A stretch of 64,000 bases of DNA from Eucommia ulmoides (taxonomy: Eukaryota; Streptophyta; Magnoliopsida; Garryales; Eucommiaceae), in assembly GCA_016647705.1 (NCBI GenBank), contig CM028327.1, positions 10,921,726 to 10,985,725 on the forward strand, written 5' to 3'. Position 1 is the first letter of the stretch; every line of letters begins with the position of its first letter. The position numbers and the translations under genes were made by a program. Below are positions 11,746-22,929 of the stretch, piece after piece. The notes beneath the pieces were generated by a model, which saw only the letters and a list, made by a program, of their open reading frames with translations, had not been told where the DNA came from and ran no database searches.

Positions 11746-11804
11746 TTTTTGAGATTTGAATGTTGCCTGGTGTGATTACATTTTTTATTTGGAAATGAAT
11801 TTTG

Positions 11805-11805
<1 letters not shown>

Positions 11806-11845
<40 letters not shown>
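11806..11845 (+). repeat. Poly(A) run of about 38 bases inside A
   Basis: A long uninterrupted A-run within the internal region, with no other sign of a retroposed insertion. It is probably slippage expansion. Confidence 0.7.
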
Positions 11846-11847
<2 letters not shown>

Positions 11848-12831
11848 CAATTAGATCTATTGGACCACTTCTAACATTAGATGGGGTCGAAATATGGGAT
11901 CATTAAGATTTCATGGGAAAAGGATAATTTGAATTATCCTTAAGTGGATGAGTATTATTGATATAATATGCTACATACAATATTTTATATTAAGGGATTG
12001 CTGATTTTTGCAATGTATCGAATTTTTGTAGTTGGGATGTATCTATGGACTCCGATCTATATGTATGTGTAGTTAGATGTTTGAAGTATTGTTAGGTAGG
12101 TAGAAATGTAATTGAAGCGCATGGCCTTACTAGGGACTTGTTTAAATGTGGAGGCATGAAGGAAATTCTTATAGAGGACCCGTTCGATATATTTTGATAC
12201 GTATTGATGTGGTTTGGAGATATCTATGTGTTTTTAGGGATATTTATATGGGTTACACGTTGGATTGTGGTAATAGTTATAGACTATTTATAAGATTACG
12301 AAATTCTGACATAGATAGAGAGATTGATGATTCTTGGCCTCACGAGCTAGTTCACATGGAGTTTGGGTTGTTTGTTGCATATGATAATGGTTACGAACTT
12401 GTTGGTTGGAAATGCTGGATGGAAACATTGTTACGAATCGGTTGACTAGATAAAATAATTACATGTTGGTTAGGGGAAAATTATTGTCGAAATGAGATAG
12501 ACCCAATCTACTGAAATTGCCGTAATGTGTTCAAACTATATCGTTATTTATTTTAATTTTATCAGAGTAGCGTAGCGGAAGCATGTAGAAACATGAGATT
12601 TTTTGCTGTGCTAGGTGTACCCTAATTGTCGGTTGTTAGATATAATGTGAGATACTGTGAATGAAAGTGTTGCGAGGTGTGAAAGTGAATTGACGGTTAC
12701 TAATTAAGTGTGATTAATATGACCATGCAGTGCGAATCTATAACATTATTGTTTTGACCAAAATTTTAATTTTTATCTTTTTTTTTTTTAACGAAAATTT
12801 CGGGACGAAATTTCTTTTAAGGGGGAAGAGT
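11846..12831 (+). mobile_element. 3' internal region and polypurine tract of A
   Basis: No protein could be read here apart from short open frames. The terminal block CGGGACGAAATTTC followed by AAGGGGGAAGAG (12819-12830) immediately precedes the 3' LTR. The same block ends the internal regions of B (to 22570) and C (to 41410), so it is the conserved polypurine-tract context of this family. Confidence 0.7.
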
Positions 12832-15099
12832 TGTAAGACACCGATTTTTATATATACGAACAATTTTAGTTGCATTTAATAATAATTCAAAAATATCGAG
12901 GAGGATTGCGATATTAATTGTATGAATTTAAAATTTTAGGGGTTAAATTGTAATTTACAAAAACATAAAAATTGAGTTTGGTTTAAATTATAACTTAACC
13001 CAACTTTGGGGAGGGGGGGGGGCTAAGAGCAATTACATATTATATATATATATATCTGCGGAGGGGAACAGAGAAAGGGAGAAGAAATCAGGAGGAAAGA
13101 AGAGGAATCGAGAAGCGACGAGAACGGAGAGGGGGGAAACAGTAAGTCGGTGAGGGGCTTGGGCATATATACATATATATACATACATATATAGAGAGAC
13201 AGACACAGCAAAAGAAAAAGAAATAGAAAACAGAGAGAGAAGAGGGTCCGTTCGGTAGGTGGGTGGCGGTCGTTCAACGTCGACGGAGTGTGTGCTTACT
13301 GTGTGTTATGTGTGCTGCGTGTCTGTGTGTGATCAGTGTATGTGTGCCGCCGTTGGTTATTTGGGCCGACGGTAAGTGAGAGTTAGAGAGAGAAAGAAGT
13401 GCGTATGTGTGTGTTGTCTATTTTTCGGCAGTGGTGGCTGCTTCGGTGGTAGTCCGTTGAAGGTGAGTTTATGTGTTTGTTGTGTGTGTTTCTATGTATG
13501 CATGTGTAGTTGCTATCATGTTCAATTGTTTGGTCCGGCCGCGTGTTGTGTGTGCTTGCGATATGTGTATGTTGATAAACCAGTGGGTGTGTGAGTTCCC
13601 TGTGTGTACTTGGTCGCCAACGGTGGGGGTCTGTTGAGGGTGTGTGTGTGGTTTAAGCATTGCCGGCGGTGGAGAGTTAGAGAGAGAGAGAGAGAACTCG
13701 TTGGCGGCGGTGTGAGCTTGGTCCGACGGTGGTGGCGGTGGTGTGAGCTTGGTCTGACGGTGGTATGTTGTGTGTGTGCGTGCTCTGATCGCTGAAGAAG
13801 TGCAGCGGCCAGTGGTGGCTTCGGTAGGATGAACGCAAACGAAAAATAGAATAAGAAGTAGAAACCGGGAATGAGAAAAAAAAAAAAGAAGGAAAGAAAA
13901 AAAAAAGGGGGGAGGAGGGAAAAAATTGCATAAACCACCCCAATATAACCTAAAACTCATCTCGTAGACCGGTGGAAAATTTGGGAGAGGTAGAAATCTG
14001 AACTCTCTTTATATTTGTATTTAATTGTCTTGTGGGTGATTATGAAACTAATTACTTGTATCGAAAATGTCGAAATGGCGATAATAAATATTGAGATCGT
14101 TTATATGAAGAAAGTTTATATAGTAAACCGTAACGGAGTGATGTTAATTAAATGATAATATTTCAAAAGAAAACGCGGAGAATCGGAAATTACAGAAATT
14201 AGGATTTAATGGCATAGTTAGGTTAATTCTACATAAAATATTAATTTAGGCTCTGTTACTATTAGGTTCACAGGCACTGGAGTACCGGTAGAGAATAGGC
14301 GGTCAAAGTCTTCAAAAATGGATAATAAGGTGAGTGTACTGTCTTCTTCCCAAATCTATTTTCAAATATATGATGGAAAATGTGTTTACTTAAAAACTGA
14401 ACGCATTTATAATTTATATGGATCAAGCGGTTTTGGGTGATTTGGAAATGTGGTTTTCGCTGGTTTTTAAAGATAATGGAAAGAAATTATTTGTTACATC
14501 TAATTGGTTTTAAAAGACGATGGAAAAATGATATTTGGATTAAATCGGTTTTGGAGATAGATGTTGATATTATTGAATTGTAGTTTGATGATGTTATTGT
14601 TTTGTCGATGCTATTGATTTTATCTGCTTTGGCAGAGCGTAGATGTTTTCTATTGAGTTGTTGTTGTTGAGATAGAGATGAGTTGTTGTTGTTGAGGTGA
14701 AGATGAGTTATTGTTATTGTGGTGATGTGGAGATTGGTGGTGGATTTTCACTCGTTTGGCACAGTCTAGCGGAGCGGTGTTTCACCCGTCTGGCTTAGTC
14801 CAGTGGAGCGTTGTTTTACCCATCTGGCTTAGTCCAGCGGAGTGTTGTTTCACCTGTCGGCACAGTCCAGCGGAGCGTTGTTATATCCCGCTAGGAAGGT
14901 ATATCCTACGGAATACGGTACCATTGCAACTCCCGATCATGAGGTTAAAACGATCACAGGGCTAGCCAAGGTGTGGTGTGATGTGATGTTATATCATATT
15001 TGGTGTCTTATCATATATGGCGATGTGGTGTTTTATTCTATCGTCTTTAGTGTTTTATCATATTATCTTATGCTGATGGTTGAATGGATTTTATATATT

Positions 15100-15152
<53 letters not shown>

Positions 15153-15628
15153 TGATGATTCTGAATGGTAGGAAGAAGGAGTTTTCTCGTAGTATATGAT
15201 TTTTATACTGCTATTAAAAATGTGTTGTTTATACGCGTTTGCTTGATCTATTTAAATGTTGTATTATTTAAAATGTATTATTATTCAAAAATGGTTTTTA
15301 TTAAGAAGGCAGTACACTCGCAGGTACAACAGCTAGGAGTCGGTCCTCTACTGGCACTAGGTAAAGTCATACGATGGAGTCATGTGGGAGTTTTTGAGAT
15401 GTGCTGTTTGAGGCAAACTTGTGAGAGGTCCAGGGTTATTATATTTTTGTGATTATTATAGTTGGGGACGGGTGTGTCCCTCATATGAGAGGTTGTATAT
15501 GGCCTGTATATGCGGTTATATATTTATATATGTGTAATGTCGTTTTCTAGTTGATTTGATGTACAAGCGATTTTGTGTCGACGTCACGCCGACCCCAGAG
15601 TGACGGGTCTCTGTGGTGGGTTGTGACA
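12832..15628 (+). mobile_element. 3' LTR of gypsy element A
   Basis: Longer copy (about 2.8 kb), starts TGTAAGACACCG and ends TTGTGACA. It retains the segment around 12898-13335, which is deleted from the 5' copy. It contains the GT-skewed domain (about 13280-13830), an adjacent purine-rich tract (13840-13930), the 34-base minisatellite (14746-14882) and a (TA)n run (15104-15150). Confidence 0.85.
14746..14882 (+). repeat. 34-base minisatellite, four units, in 3' LTR of A
   Basis: Same array as at 7847-7983, with one unit shortened (CACCTGTCGG near 14851). Confidence 0.7.
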
Positions 15629-15639
15629 ACCATGAGTTG

Positions 15640-15971
15640 ACCTACGCAACCCTGCTATCTTTGATGAGATTCCTTTTGCTCTTCATGATTTCTACAGCCT
15701 TAAAACCTTTCGCTAAGCCAAACATCCCATAAGCACCTATGGCAGGGGAAAACTACTGAATGAATTCCTTATAGCCTTAAGAACCTGCCTCAATCCCTGC
15801 ATCCCACCAACATCTAAGACAAAGAAAATCGCACACTATATGCCAAACGGAGAGTAGTCTGAACACCACCCCGAACCATCCTTGGCCAATATTGACAGAA
15901 GACATGAAAATCATTTTCTTTACTTGACCACCGCTCATGGTTGAGCATTTCTCTCGACAGAAAACATCCAC
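15640..15971 (-). pseudogene. Possible LINE RNase H-like remnant
   Basis: Minus-strand translation gives IGQGWFGVVFR and, after stops, a stretch with LAKGFKAVEI. These faintly resemble the first strand and a central helix-strand of the RNase H domain at the end of plant LINE ORF2 proteins. Two or more stops interrupt it. Its position, between two gypsy elements and in line with the RRM ORF and the A-tail, is the main reason for the call. Other origins are quite possible. Confidence 0.25.
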
Positions 15972-16363
15972 TTACCACCTCCATTGCTCGGAGGGACTAT
16001 CGATCTCTAGCCTGATAATCCAACTAATAAAGTTTACCAATTTCAACTACTACTACTAGGTCTAATTATGATTATGAGCTACTACTAAATTACACTAACA
16101 TTTCACCCCGAGCTACTGCTAAATTATCCTAACAACTAAATTACACTAAATTACGCTAACATTACACCCTGAGCTACTGCTAAATTACACTACCAATACT
16201 AAATTACACTAACATTACACCTACAACACTCCCAGCATTAGCTACACTGCAGCCTCTCTACTGAGCTAATGGCCTCCATTGATTCTTACCCGCACTGCTT
16301 CAACAAAATGCCCACAAGCATTGAACAAATCCTTGCCTTCATAACCTTGTCAACTAGGTTAAT
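15972..16363. repeat. Unclassified flank with an imperfect tandem repeat
   Basis: Units built from GAGCTACTGCTAAATTACAC and TAACATTACACC recur between about 16076 and 16225. No coding potential was seen. The block ends at TTAAT, the target duplication of gypsy B. Confidence 0.5.
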
Positions 16364-16670
16364 TGTAAGACCCCGACTTTTCATATATGAATAATTCAAG
16401 TCACGTTTTAAAAATATTTTGAAAATATCGCGGTAGACTACGATATTAATTATATAAATTAATATTTTAGGGGGTTGTATTGAAATTTTAAAAACCTTAA
16501 AAACATACTTTTGGGTTTAATTTCTACCACAACATAATACAAGTGGAGACTTATGTAATTTTATAAAAATATCTCAATATATATATATATATATATATAG
16601 AAAGTTGGGAATGGGTAAGGTGAGAATTGATAGAGGTATGGGGGCTGTCCGGCCTGGTAGGCTCTCACAC

Positions 16671-16721
<51 letters not shown>

Positions 16722-18701
16722 TACACAGATACAGGTATAAGAGGGAACGAAGAATCGAGAAGAAGAGAGAGAGAGATGGGTCGACAGTAGAGAGAGAGAT
16801 AAGGCAGTCAGCGGCGTCATGATTCGCCGGCGGTGAGTTCGTGTGCTTCGTCTGTGGGTGTGTATGCTTGCTGGATGTATGTGTGACGACGGTGCTGTGC
16901 AGGTGGGTGTTCTATTTTTGTTTGGTATTGTTGTGTGGGTATGTTGGTGTTTCTATGGTAACGGTGGTGCCGTTTGTTTGGGTATGGGTGTAGTTCTCCG
17001 GTGTTTTGATTTCGTGTGCGTCTGTGTGTGGGTTGCTATGTATGTGTGTGTGGTATGTTTGGGTAGTGTTTTGATCTAACGGAGGTGGCGGTGGTGCATG
17101 GTTTGATCGTCACCATCATCGCGGGAGCGGAGAGCTAGAGAGAAAAAGGGTGTCACCAGCGTGGGTTTGTCTTGCAGGTGTGTGTGTGTATGTGTTGTTC
17201 CTGTTGTATGTGTGTGTGTTTTCGGAAAAACAGAGAAGAGAGGGAAATGAAGGTGGGTTTGTTGGCGAGTGTCCAATGGCTGGCGATCGTGTGGGTTTTT
17301 GTGTGTTGTATTGTGTGGGTGTAGGCCTATAGTGAGAAGAGAGGGAGAGAGTTGGCCGAGATCTCAAAACAGAGCAGGAGGAGGAAGACGATTTACCGCC
17401 TAAGCGGTGGATTTTCGCCCAGGCGGTGAAAATGCGGAGTGCAGTTATGAGAAAAGGAGAAGCAGTCACTCGATCGCCTAGGCGGTGGGACGTCGCTTAG
17501 GCGGTGGGGAGCTAAATCAGACATACATGGAATTTTAGGGAAATTCACGATCGGTTCGGAACGGGTTTGCAGGCACCGGAGTTCGGATATCAGGTGAGTG
17601 TACTGCCCTTCTTGCCAAACTATTTTCATATAAATATGATGAGATATGTGTTTATTTAACTGTACAAATTTTATAAATTATATGGATCAAGCCAGTTGTA
17701 GGTGAGTTGGTAAAAAGGGTTTTCCATTGAAATGTTTGGGTTTAAAAAGAAAGACTTTATAAATAATCTGTTGGATTTGGTGGTTTTAATAAAAAGGTGG
17801 GAAAAACATAATTTTTAACTTAAAAGTAGGTTTTGTTAAAAAGAGGTAGACAAGGGTAATTTTGACGGTATTGATGAAATGGTAATTTTGTCGATATTAT
17901 TGAAGTGGTGATTTATATTATGGTATGTCCGAAGGGTGGTCCGGCAGATGGATAATTATTTGTGTTTTGGTGATGATATTATTGAATTGACTATGCCATA
18001 GTTATGATGTCCTATCCGGAGGGTGGTCCGGCAGGTGGTGATTGATGATGGATATTTATTATGTGGTGATGTATATTATTGGCCTCCAGAGACATTCGAT
18101 TGGCGGTGATCTGCGTAGTTAGGTCTGCTAGGAAGGCATATCCTATGATGGTTACGGTATTGTTGCAACTCCCGATCATGAGGTTAAAATTATCACTATG
18201 GGTTAGCCGGTGGGTGTGGGATTGAGATGTGTGTTTAAATTGTGGTGTTTTATAAATACTGGGCGACTTATTATTGATTGGGTGTTTGGAAACTGAATTA
18301 TACTGCATTACTTCCATTGCTTATTTGATACTAGAGATTTTACCAACTCTGTGTGGTGTTTATATTTATTCACGCTTGATCCATTTAAATGTTAGATTTT
18401 ATGAAATATATTGTTATTACATTAAAAATGGTTTTTACTAAGAAGACAGTATACTCGCAGGTGATTTCTTAGGAGACGGTCCCCTATGGCATTAGGTGGA
18501 GTTATCTGGGAGGTTTTTGAGTTGAGCTGTCAGAGAGGAATAATAAGATAGTGAAAGATTATGTACTTGTTGTTCCATTGAAATTGTATAGTACATGTAA
18601 TAAAATTATGTAATGTAAAAGAAGTAAATAGTGAAGTAGGTGATGTCATATTGTCGTCACGCCGGTCCTAGGATGACAGGTGTCCGGTACGGGTCGTGAC
18701 A
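16364..18701 (+). mobile_element. 5' LTR of gypsy element B
   Basis: Starts TGTAAGACCCCG, ends GTCGTGACA. Contains a (TA)n(CA)n tract (16673-16724), a GT-rich domain, a cluster of CGCCTAGGCGGTG palindromes (17396-17510), two GGGTGGTCCGGCAG units (about 17930 and 18017) and the GCTAGGAAGGCATATCC block shared with A and with the middle of C. Confidence 0.85.
17396..17510. repeat. Cluster of CGCCTAGGCGGTG palindromes in 5' LTR of B
   Basis: Four imperfect copies: CGCCTAAGCGGTG, CGCCCAGGCGGTG, CGCCTAGGCGGTG and CGCTTAGGCGGTG. The 3' LTR (23587-23720) has five, so one unit was gained or lost after insertion. Confidence 0.75.
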
Positions 18702-18705
18702 ATTT

Positions 18706-18717
18706 TGGTATCAGAGC
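18706..18717 (+). promoter_or_regulatory. Primer binding site (initiator Met tRNA) of B
   Basis: TGGTATCAGAGC, five bases after the LTR end, in the same context as in A and C. Confidence 0.85.
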
Positions 18718-19720
18718 CTAGGTTATAGGTTCTGTAGACTTGCCAGTGGTTGGGTCAGTAGAAGACCATGAGATAGGAAGACATGCCAGTCGTCTTGTCA
18801 GTAGGGGGCATAAGATAGGATGTCAATAGGTGAATTAGATACGTGAGTATTAGTTCTTTCATTACCTTAGTTAGGGCATTAGCCCTATGTTTGGAGGGTT
18901 GTCTTGTTGGCAAATAGTGATACGACCTATGGTGATATCGCTAGTAGCGAATTTGGGAAATGTAGCGAATTTGGGAAATGTTATAACTTTTAGTGAGGGT
19001 AATGGGTGCATCGTGATGGTGAAAGAATACATTATTGGAAAATGTAAGCTGTAAGTTGAGAAACAATTATATGCAAATGGCGTAAGAATGAGATAATGAG
19101 CGGTGGCACTTAGTAAGTTGTTCTTAATTACTAGATAGTAAAGTAGAGTACTGAAGTTGGAAAGAATCTAATAATCATATTAAGAAGGGAAGTCGAATAG
19201 TTAGAACTAAGAATGTGAGAAAGCTGTGGCGAGAAAATGTAATGTTTTGGATTTACAAAAAGGTAGAGTAAAAAGTGGGGGAATAAGGAAATATAACAAA
19301 TAAAAATAAAAGATGATATGAAGAAAGTAACTGAGAGTTGTGGGTCTGGAAGGTTAGTGGGTGCGTGTAAATATAATATATTTAAGTGAGTAATATAAAG
19401 TTGCAGGTGAAGTCAAATTTGGGATGAATAAAAGTATGTATCGTGGGGAAAGGCATACCTATTTCCTCCGCTAGTTCGGTAATAGGTCTAGGAGGTTAGA
19501 AAAGTGTTAAAGAAATGATATCACAATTTAGTATGCAGGTGCTAGGCATCAGTTCAAACAAATTTTGGGCAGTGGATACTATAGTAGATAGGGATTTTCC
19601 CTATGTAGATCCGAGAAATTGAGGGGGGCGTTAGTGGGCATGATTTAAAAAATTGTAGTTGTTGTTAAATAAGTTCCATAATTTTGAGGTGGTGAACTTT
19701 CGACTCTTTAAGTTGGTTAA
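18718..19720 (+). mobile_element. 5' internal region of B without recognisable gag
   Basis: The sequence corresponds in outline to 8819-10100 of element A (for example the GAGATAGG..ACATG..CAGTCGTC phrases) but no gag or protease motif can be read. There are many stops in all frames. Confidence 0.5.
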
Positions 19721-19995
19721 TCATACTTGTGTTGATAACTCATTAATTAGAATGGATGGGTTAAATCAATTGTAACAAAGTATAGTGTTAGATTTTTGAG
19801 TGAGGTATTTATAAGTGAGGATTAGAGGTTGTGGCGTAGTGAAAATGGTAATCCGGTCGAGAGCAGAAAAGATCCTGTAGAACATTTCTAGAATATGTTA
19901 CAAATGCTAAGAGAAAAGCAAATGGTATGCTAAATGCAATAAATATGAGTATTGGTTGAATCGGTGGTAAATTTTGGGACTAGTGCTCTAGAGGC
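19721..19995 (+). pseudogene. Reverse transcriptase remnant of gypsy B
   Basis: TGTTGATAACTCATT (19731-19745) aligns with the VDNSL stretch of A at its deletion point. Downstream, GGTCGAGAGCAGAAAAGAT and GCTAAGAGAAAAGCAAATGG align base for base with the part of A that encodes ESREKYAEYLQ...MLQEKQ. The missing Y-x-D-D segment has the same limits as in A. Frameshifts and stops prevent any product. Confidence 0.7.
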
Positions 19996-20894
19996 ATAGA
20001 ATTTAAGAGAATGCAAAGGGAGTCAAAGTGGTGGATTGACGGAATATGGAAAAGGCTGAGAACCGATGATTGGAATTTGAAATCTTTTGGAGCTAGTGAT
20101 GATTGGATTTGTTTTGACATTTGGTAACATTTCCTGTATGGGGGAATTTGTGTTTTAAGTCGGACGTATTGGGTTACTCATACCAATGTACGTGTCAAGT
20201 TGGGATCTTAGTGAGTTTATTGGGCAGTTGGTCGGATGACCACTCTAACTAAGCTTTTAAATGTGGAATTGATATATAGAAATGGTAGAGTAGAAGCACA
20301 GAAGTAGGATGTTCAGTTGGGAAAGATTAGAGGTGAAGGGAATGAAAGATGGACATATGGTCGACTATAGTAAATATTTCGGGATGGAAATCGGTGAGTT
20401 GATAGTCCATATTAATTTATGAGTTGAGTTGAGACCTTTGAAGGTTTAGTGGGTAGTTGGTTGGATGGTAGCGTTGTTTGAAATTTTGATATGGCATTGA
20501 TTGGCTGTATTATAGAAATGTAAAAATTGGATGTCCAACTAAGAAGATTTAGCGATGCAGTGGGAATTGACAGTAGAGCTGATTGGCATGTCCAAAAGAA
20601 TGATGAAGTGTTGAGGATTTGAAATAAAGTGTGTAGGTTCAATAATGCCAATTGACGGAAGAGACCTTAAAAGAGGTAAATAGAACAATTAAATGCAATA
20701 TCAGTGATGCTAAATTATTGAAAATGTGTAAGTATTGTATTAATTTGTAATGGGAATAAAAATCGCAGTATTAGTAATTAGGCATTTTTATTTGTTAGTA
20801 AAGTTAAGGTTGAAAGATAGTGTAATCTCTAGCTAAGTTTTTGTAGCTTTGACATCTTTCAGAAGGAAAAGGGGAGAGTAATTCGAAGAATATT

Positions 20895-21640
20895 CTCCGA
20901 GTGCGTATACCCAGTATTTATACATATAGGTGTTGATGAGATTGTTCGATTGCATGATGCACAAATTCATTGCAAATATTAAATTAAGATGGAATAAAAT
21001 ATTCCCTTAAATAATAAAAAATGATAAGGATTAGTGACTTGGAACTTTATTAATCGGTTATTCGAGATTTCGGAAATAAAATTTTGAAATTGTAAGTGTT
21101 GTCGTTGTAGTGTGTTTTGGGAAATAAATTTTTATCATATCAAAGTAAGTCGTCATTGTCTGATATAATTCGTAGAGGAGTTTGAATTGTAGTATTGAAT
21201 GGTGGTATCTTAAATGGTGAAATTTTATATGTAACAATTATCGTCGAAAAAGCCGACATGTTGTAAATATGGAAAGGCGAATAGTTGTTTTCAGATAATA
21301 AACTCTCTATTGAAAAAGCTGCATAGGAAAAATTGTAGTATCAAGAATTAATAGTTATTTTATCGTTCGGAACAAATTTTCGTACTCCTTAAGGTGTTTA
21401 ATTGGAAATTCATACCTCATTTCATTTGTGGATTAACGGTCTATCAAGAAGTGCGAATCACATAGTGGAAGCTATGTTGAGGGTTGCGTTTCAGAATTTT
21501 CTAATAGTAAGGCTAATTTTGTGACACTGATGGAATTTGTTTAAAATAATAAATACCTTGTTAATGATCAAGGGTGGCATTGTATAAGGCGCTATTTAAA
21601 AATGATGCAGGATGTTAAATCAAATCGAGCAAACTGAGAT
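20895..21640 (+). pseudogene. Integrase-region remnant of gypsy B
   Basis: GTTGATGAGATTGTTCGATTGCATGATG matches in pieces the YAQ..IDE..RLHG coding of A, and GTGACACTGATGGAATTTG with ATAATAAATACC (21525-21560) matches its LMEFIYNTN coding. Only short parts align, and no frame is open. Confidence 0.6.
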
Positions 21641-22570
21641 ACGAGAACATAACTAGATGTATTGGATCACTGGTAACAATAAGCAGAGACGACATGTGGA
21701 GGTTATTAAGATTTCATGGGAAAAGAATAACTCGAAATGTCTATAAGTTGATATGTACTCATGATATAATATGTTACAGTCAGTAACTAATACTTTTTGA
21801 GATGTATCAAATTTTTGTAAATGGGACATATCCATTGTCCTTTGATTCGTATTTATACGTGAATATAAGTTTGAAGCATGTTGGGTAGATGAAAAGGAAA
21901 TTTAAAACCATGTGACCTTATCAGGGACTCGTTGAATGAATTTGGATGTGTAGTGAGGGGGTTGGTGATATCTGTGTGGTAAAAGACATTGTGATGTTTT
22001 GGAATTGATTTAAAACATACTTATGTGATTTTGACGTGGGGTAAAAGATTTATCGGCAATATTAGGAACGTTTATAAGAGAATTGAAAATTTTAAGGTAG
22101 ATACTGAGATTGATAATTTTGAGTTAATTGTGCTTATTAGACTGATTATGCACTTGATTATAAGTGTTGTTAGTTTAAATGTTAAACGGTGTTATCATAG
22201 CAAACTGGTCGACTGGAAAATGTAGAATGAAATAAATAAGTGTTGGTTACGGAATTTTTTTTATCCATAATGATTAGGCTCAATCAATTGAGATTCTCTG
22301 ACCATTGGTAGTTCGTATTTAGCATGATCGACCGAGTGCATTCTATTCGTTGGGTAGTGGATATAATATCGATCACTGCAAATGGAGTATTTTGACAAAA
22401 TACAATTTATTTTGGGCGACTTGAAATTATGAGACCTTAAATAGGAAGCAGTTGTTCAAAAAAAAAAAAAAAAAAATCACGTGAGGCGAACATAACCAAG
22501 TGACGTGACTTTGTCATACTAGTAGATTGACGAAAATTTCGGGACGAAATTTCTTTGAGGAGGGGAGAGT
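21641..22570 (+). mobile_element. 3' internal region and polypurine tract of B
   Basis: Non-coding remains with an A-run (22458-22476), ending in the conserved ACGAAAATTTCGGGACG block and GAGGAGGGGAGAGT tract directly before the 3' LTR. Confidence 0.65.
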
Positions 22571-22881
22571 TGTAAGACCTCGACTTTTCATATACGAATA
22601 ATTCAAGTCGCGTTTTAAAAATATTTTGAAAATATTGGGGTAGACTACGATATTAATTATATAAATTAATATTTTAGGGGGTTGTATTGAAATTTTAAAA
22701 ACCTTAAAAACATACTTTTGGGTTTAATTTCTACCACAACATAATACAAGGGGAGACTTGTGTAATTTTATAAAAATATGTCAATATATATATATACATA
22801 GAAAGTTGGGAATGGGTAAGGTGAGAATTGATAGAGGTATGGGGGCTGTCCGGCCTGGTGGGCTCTCACACGTATACTTAT

Positions 22882-22929
<48 letters not shown>

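Larger units (their letters stand above)
6376..15628 (+). mobile_element. Gypsy element A (Del/Tekay-like chromovirus), full-length but dead
   Basis: LTRs at 6376-8803 and 12832-15628 both run TGTAAGA...GTGACA. An initiator-Met primer site follows the 5' LTR and an AAGGGGGAAGAG tract precedes the 3' LTR. Flanks ACCAC (6371-6375) and ACCAT (15629-15633) form a target duplication with one change. Internal DNA (about 4 kb) contains decayed reverse transcriptase, RNase H and integrase in the gypsy order, but no recognisable gag or protease. The ACGAAAATTTCGGGACG block upstream of the tract is typical of this lineage as I remember it. Confidence 0.85.

Noticed and set aside
8807..18717. tRNA-like sequences near TGGTATCAGAGC
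   Set aside because: Only the 12-18 base complement of a tRNA end is present, as primer binding sites; no cloverleaf can be formed.
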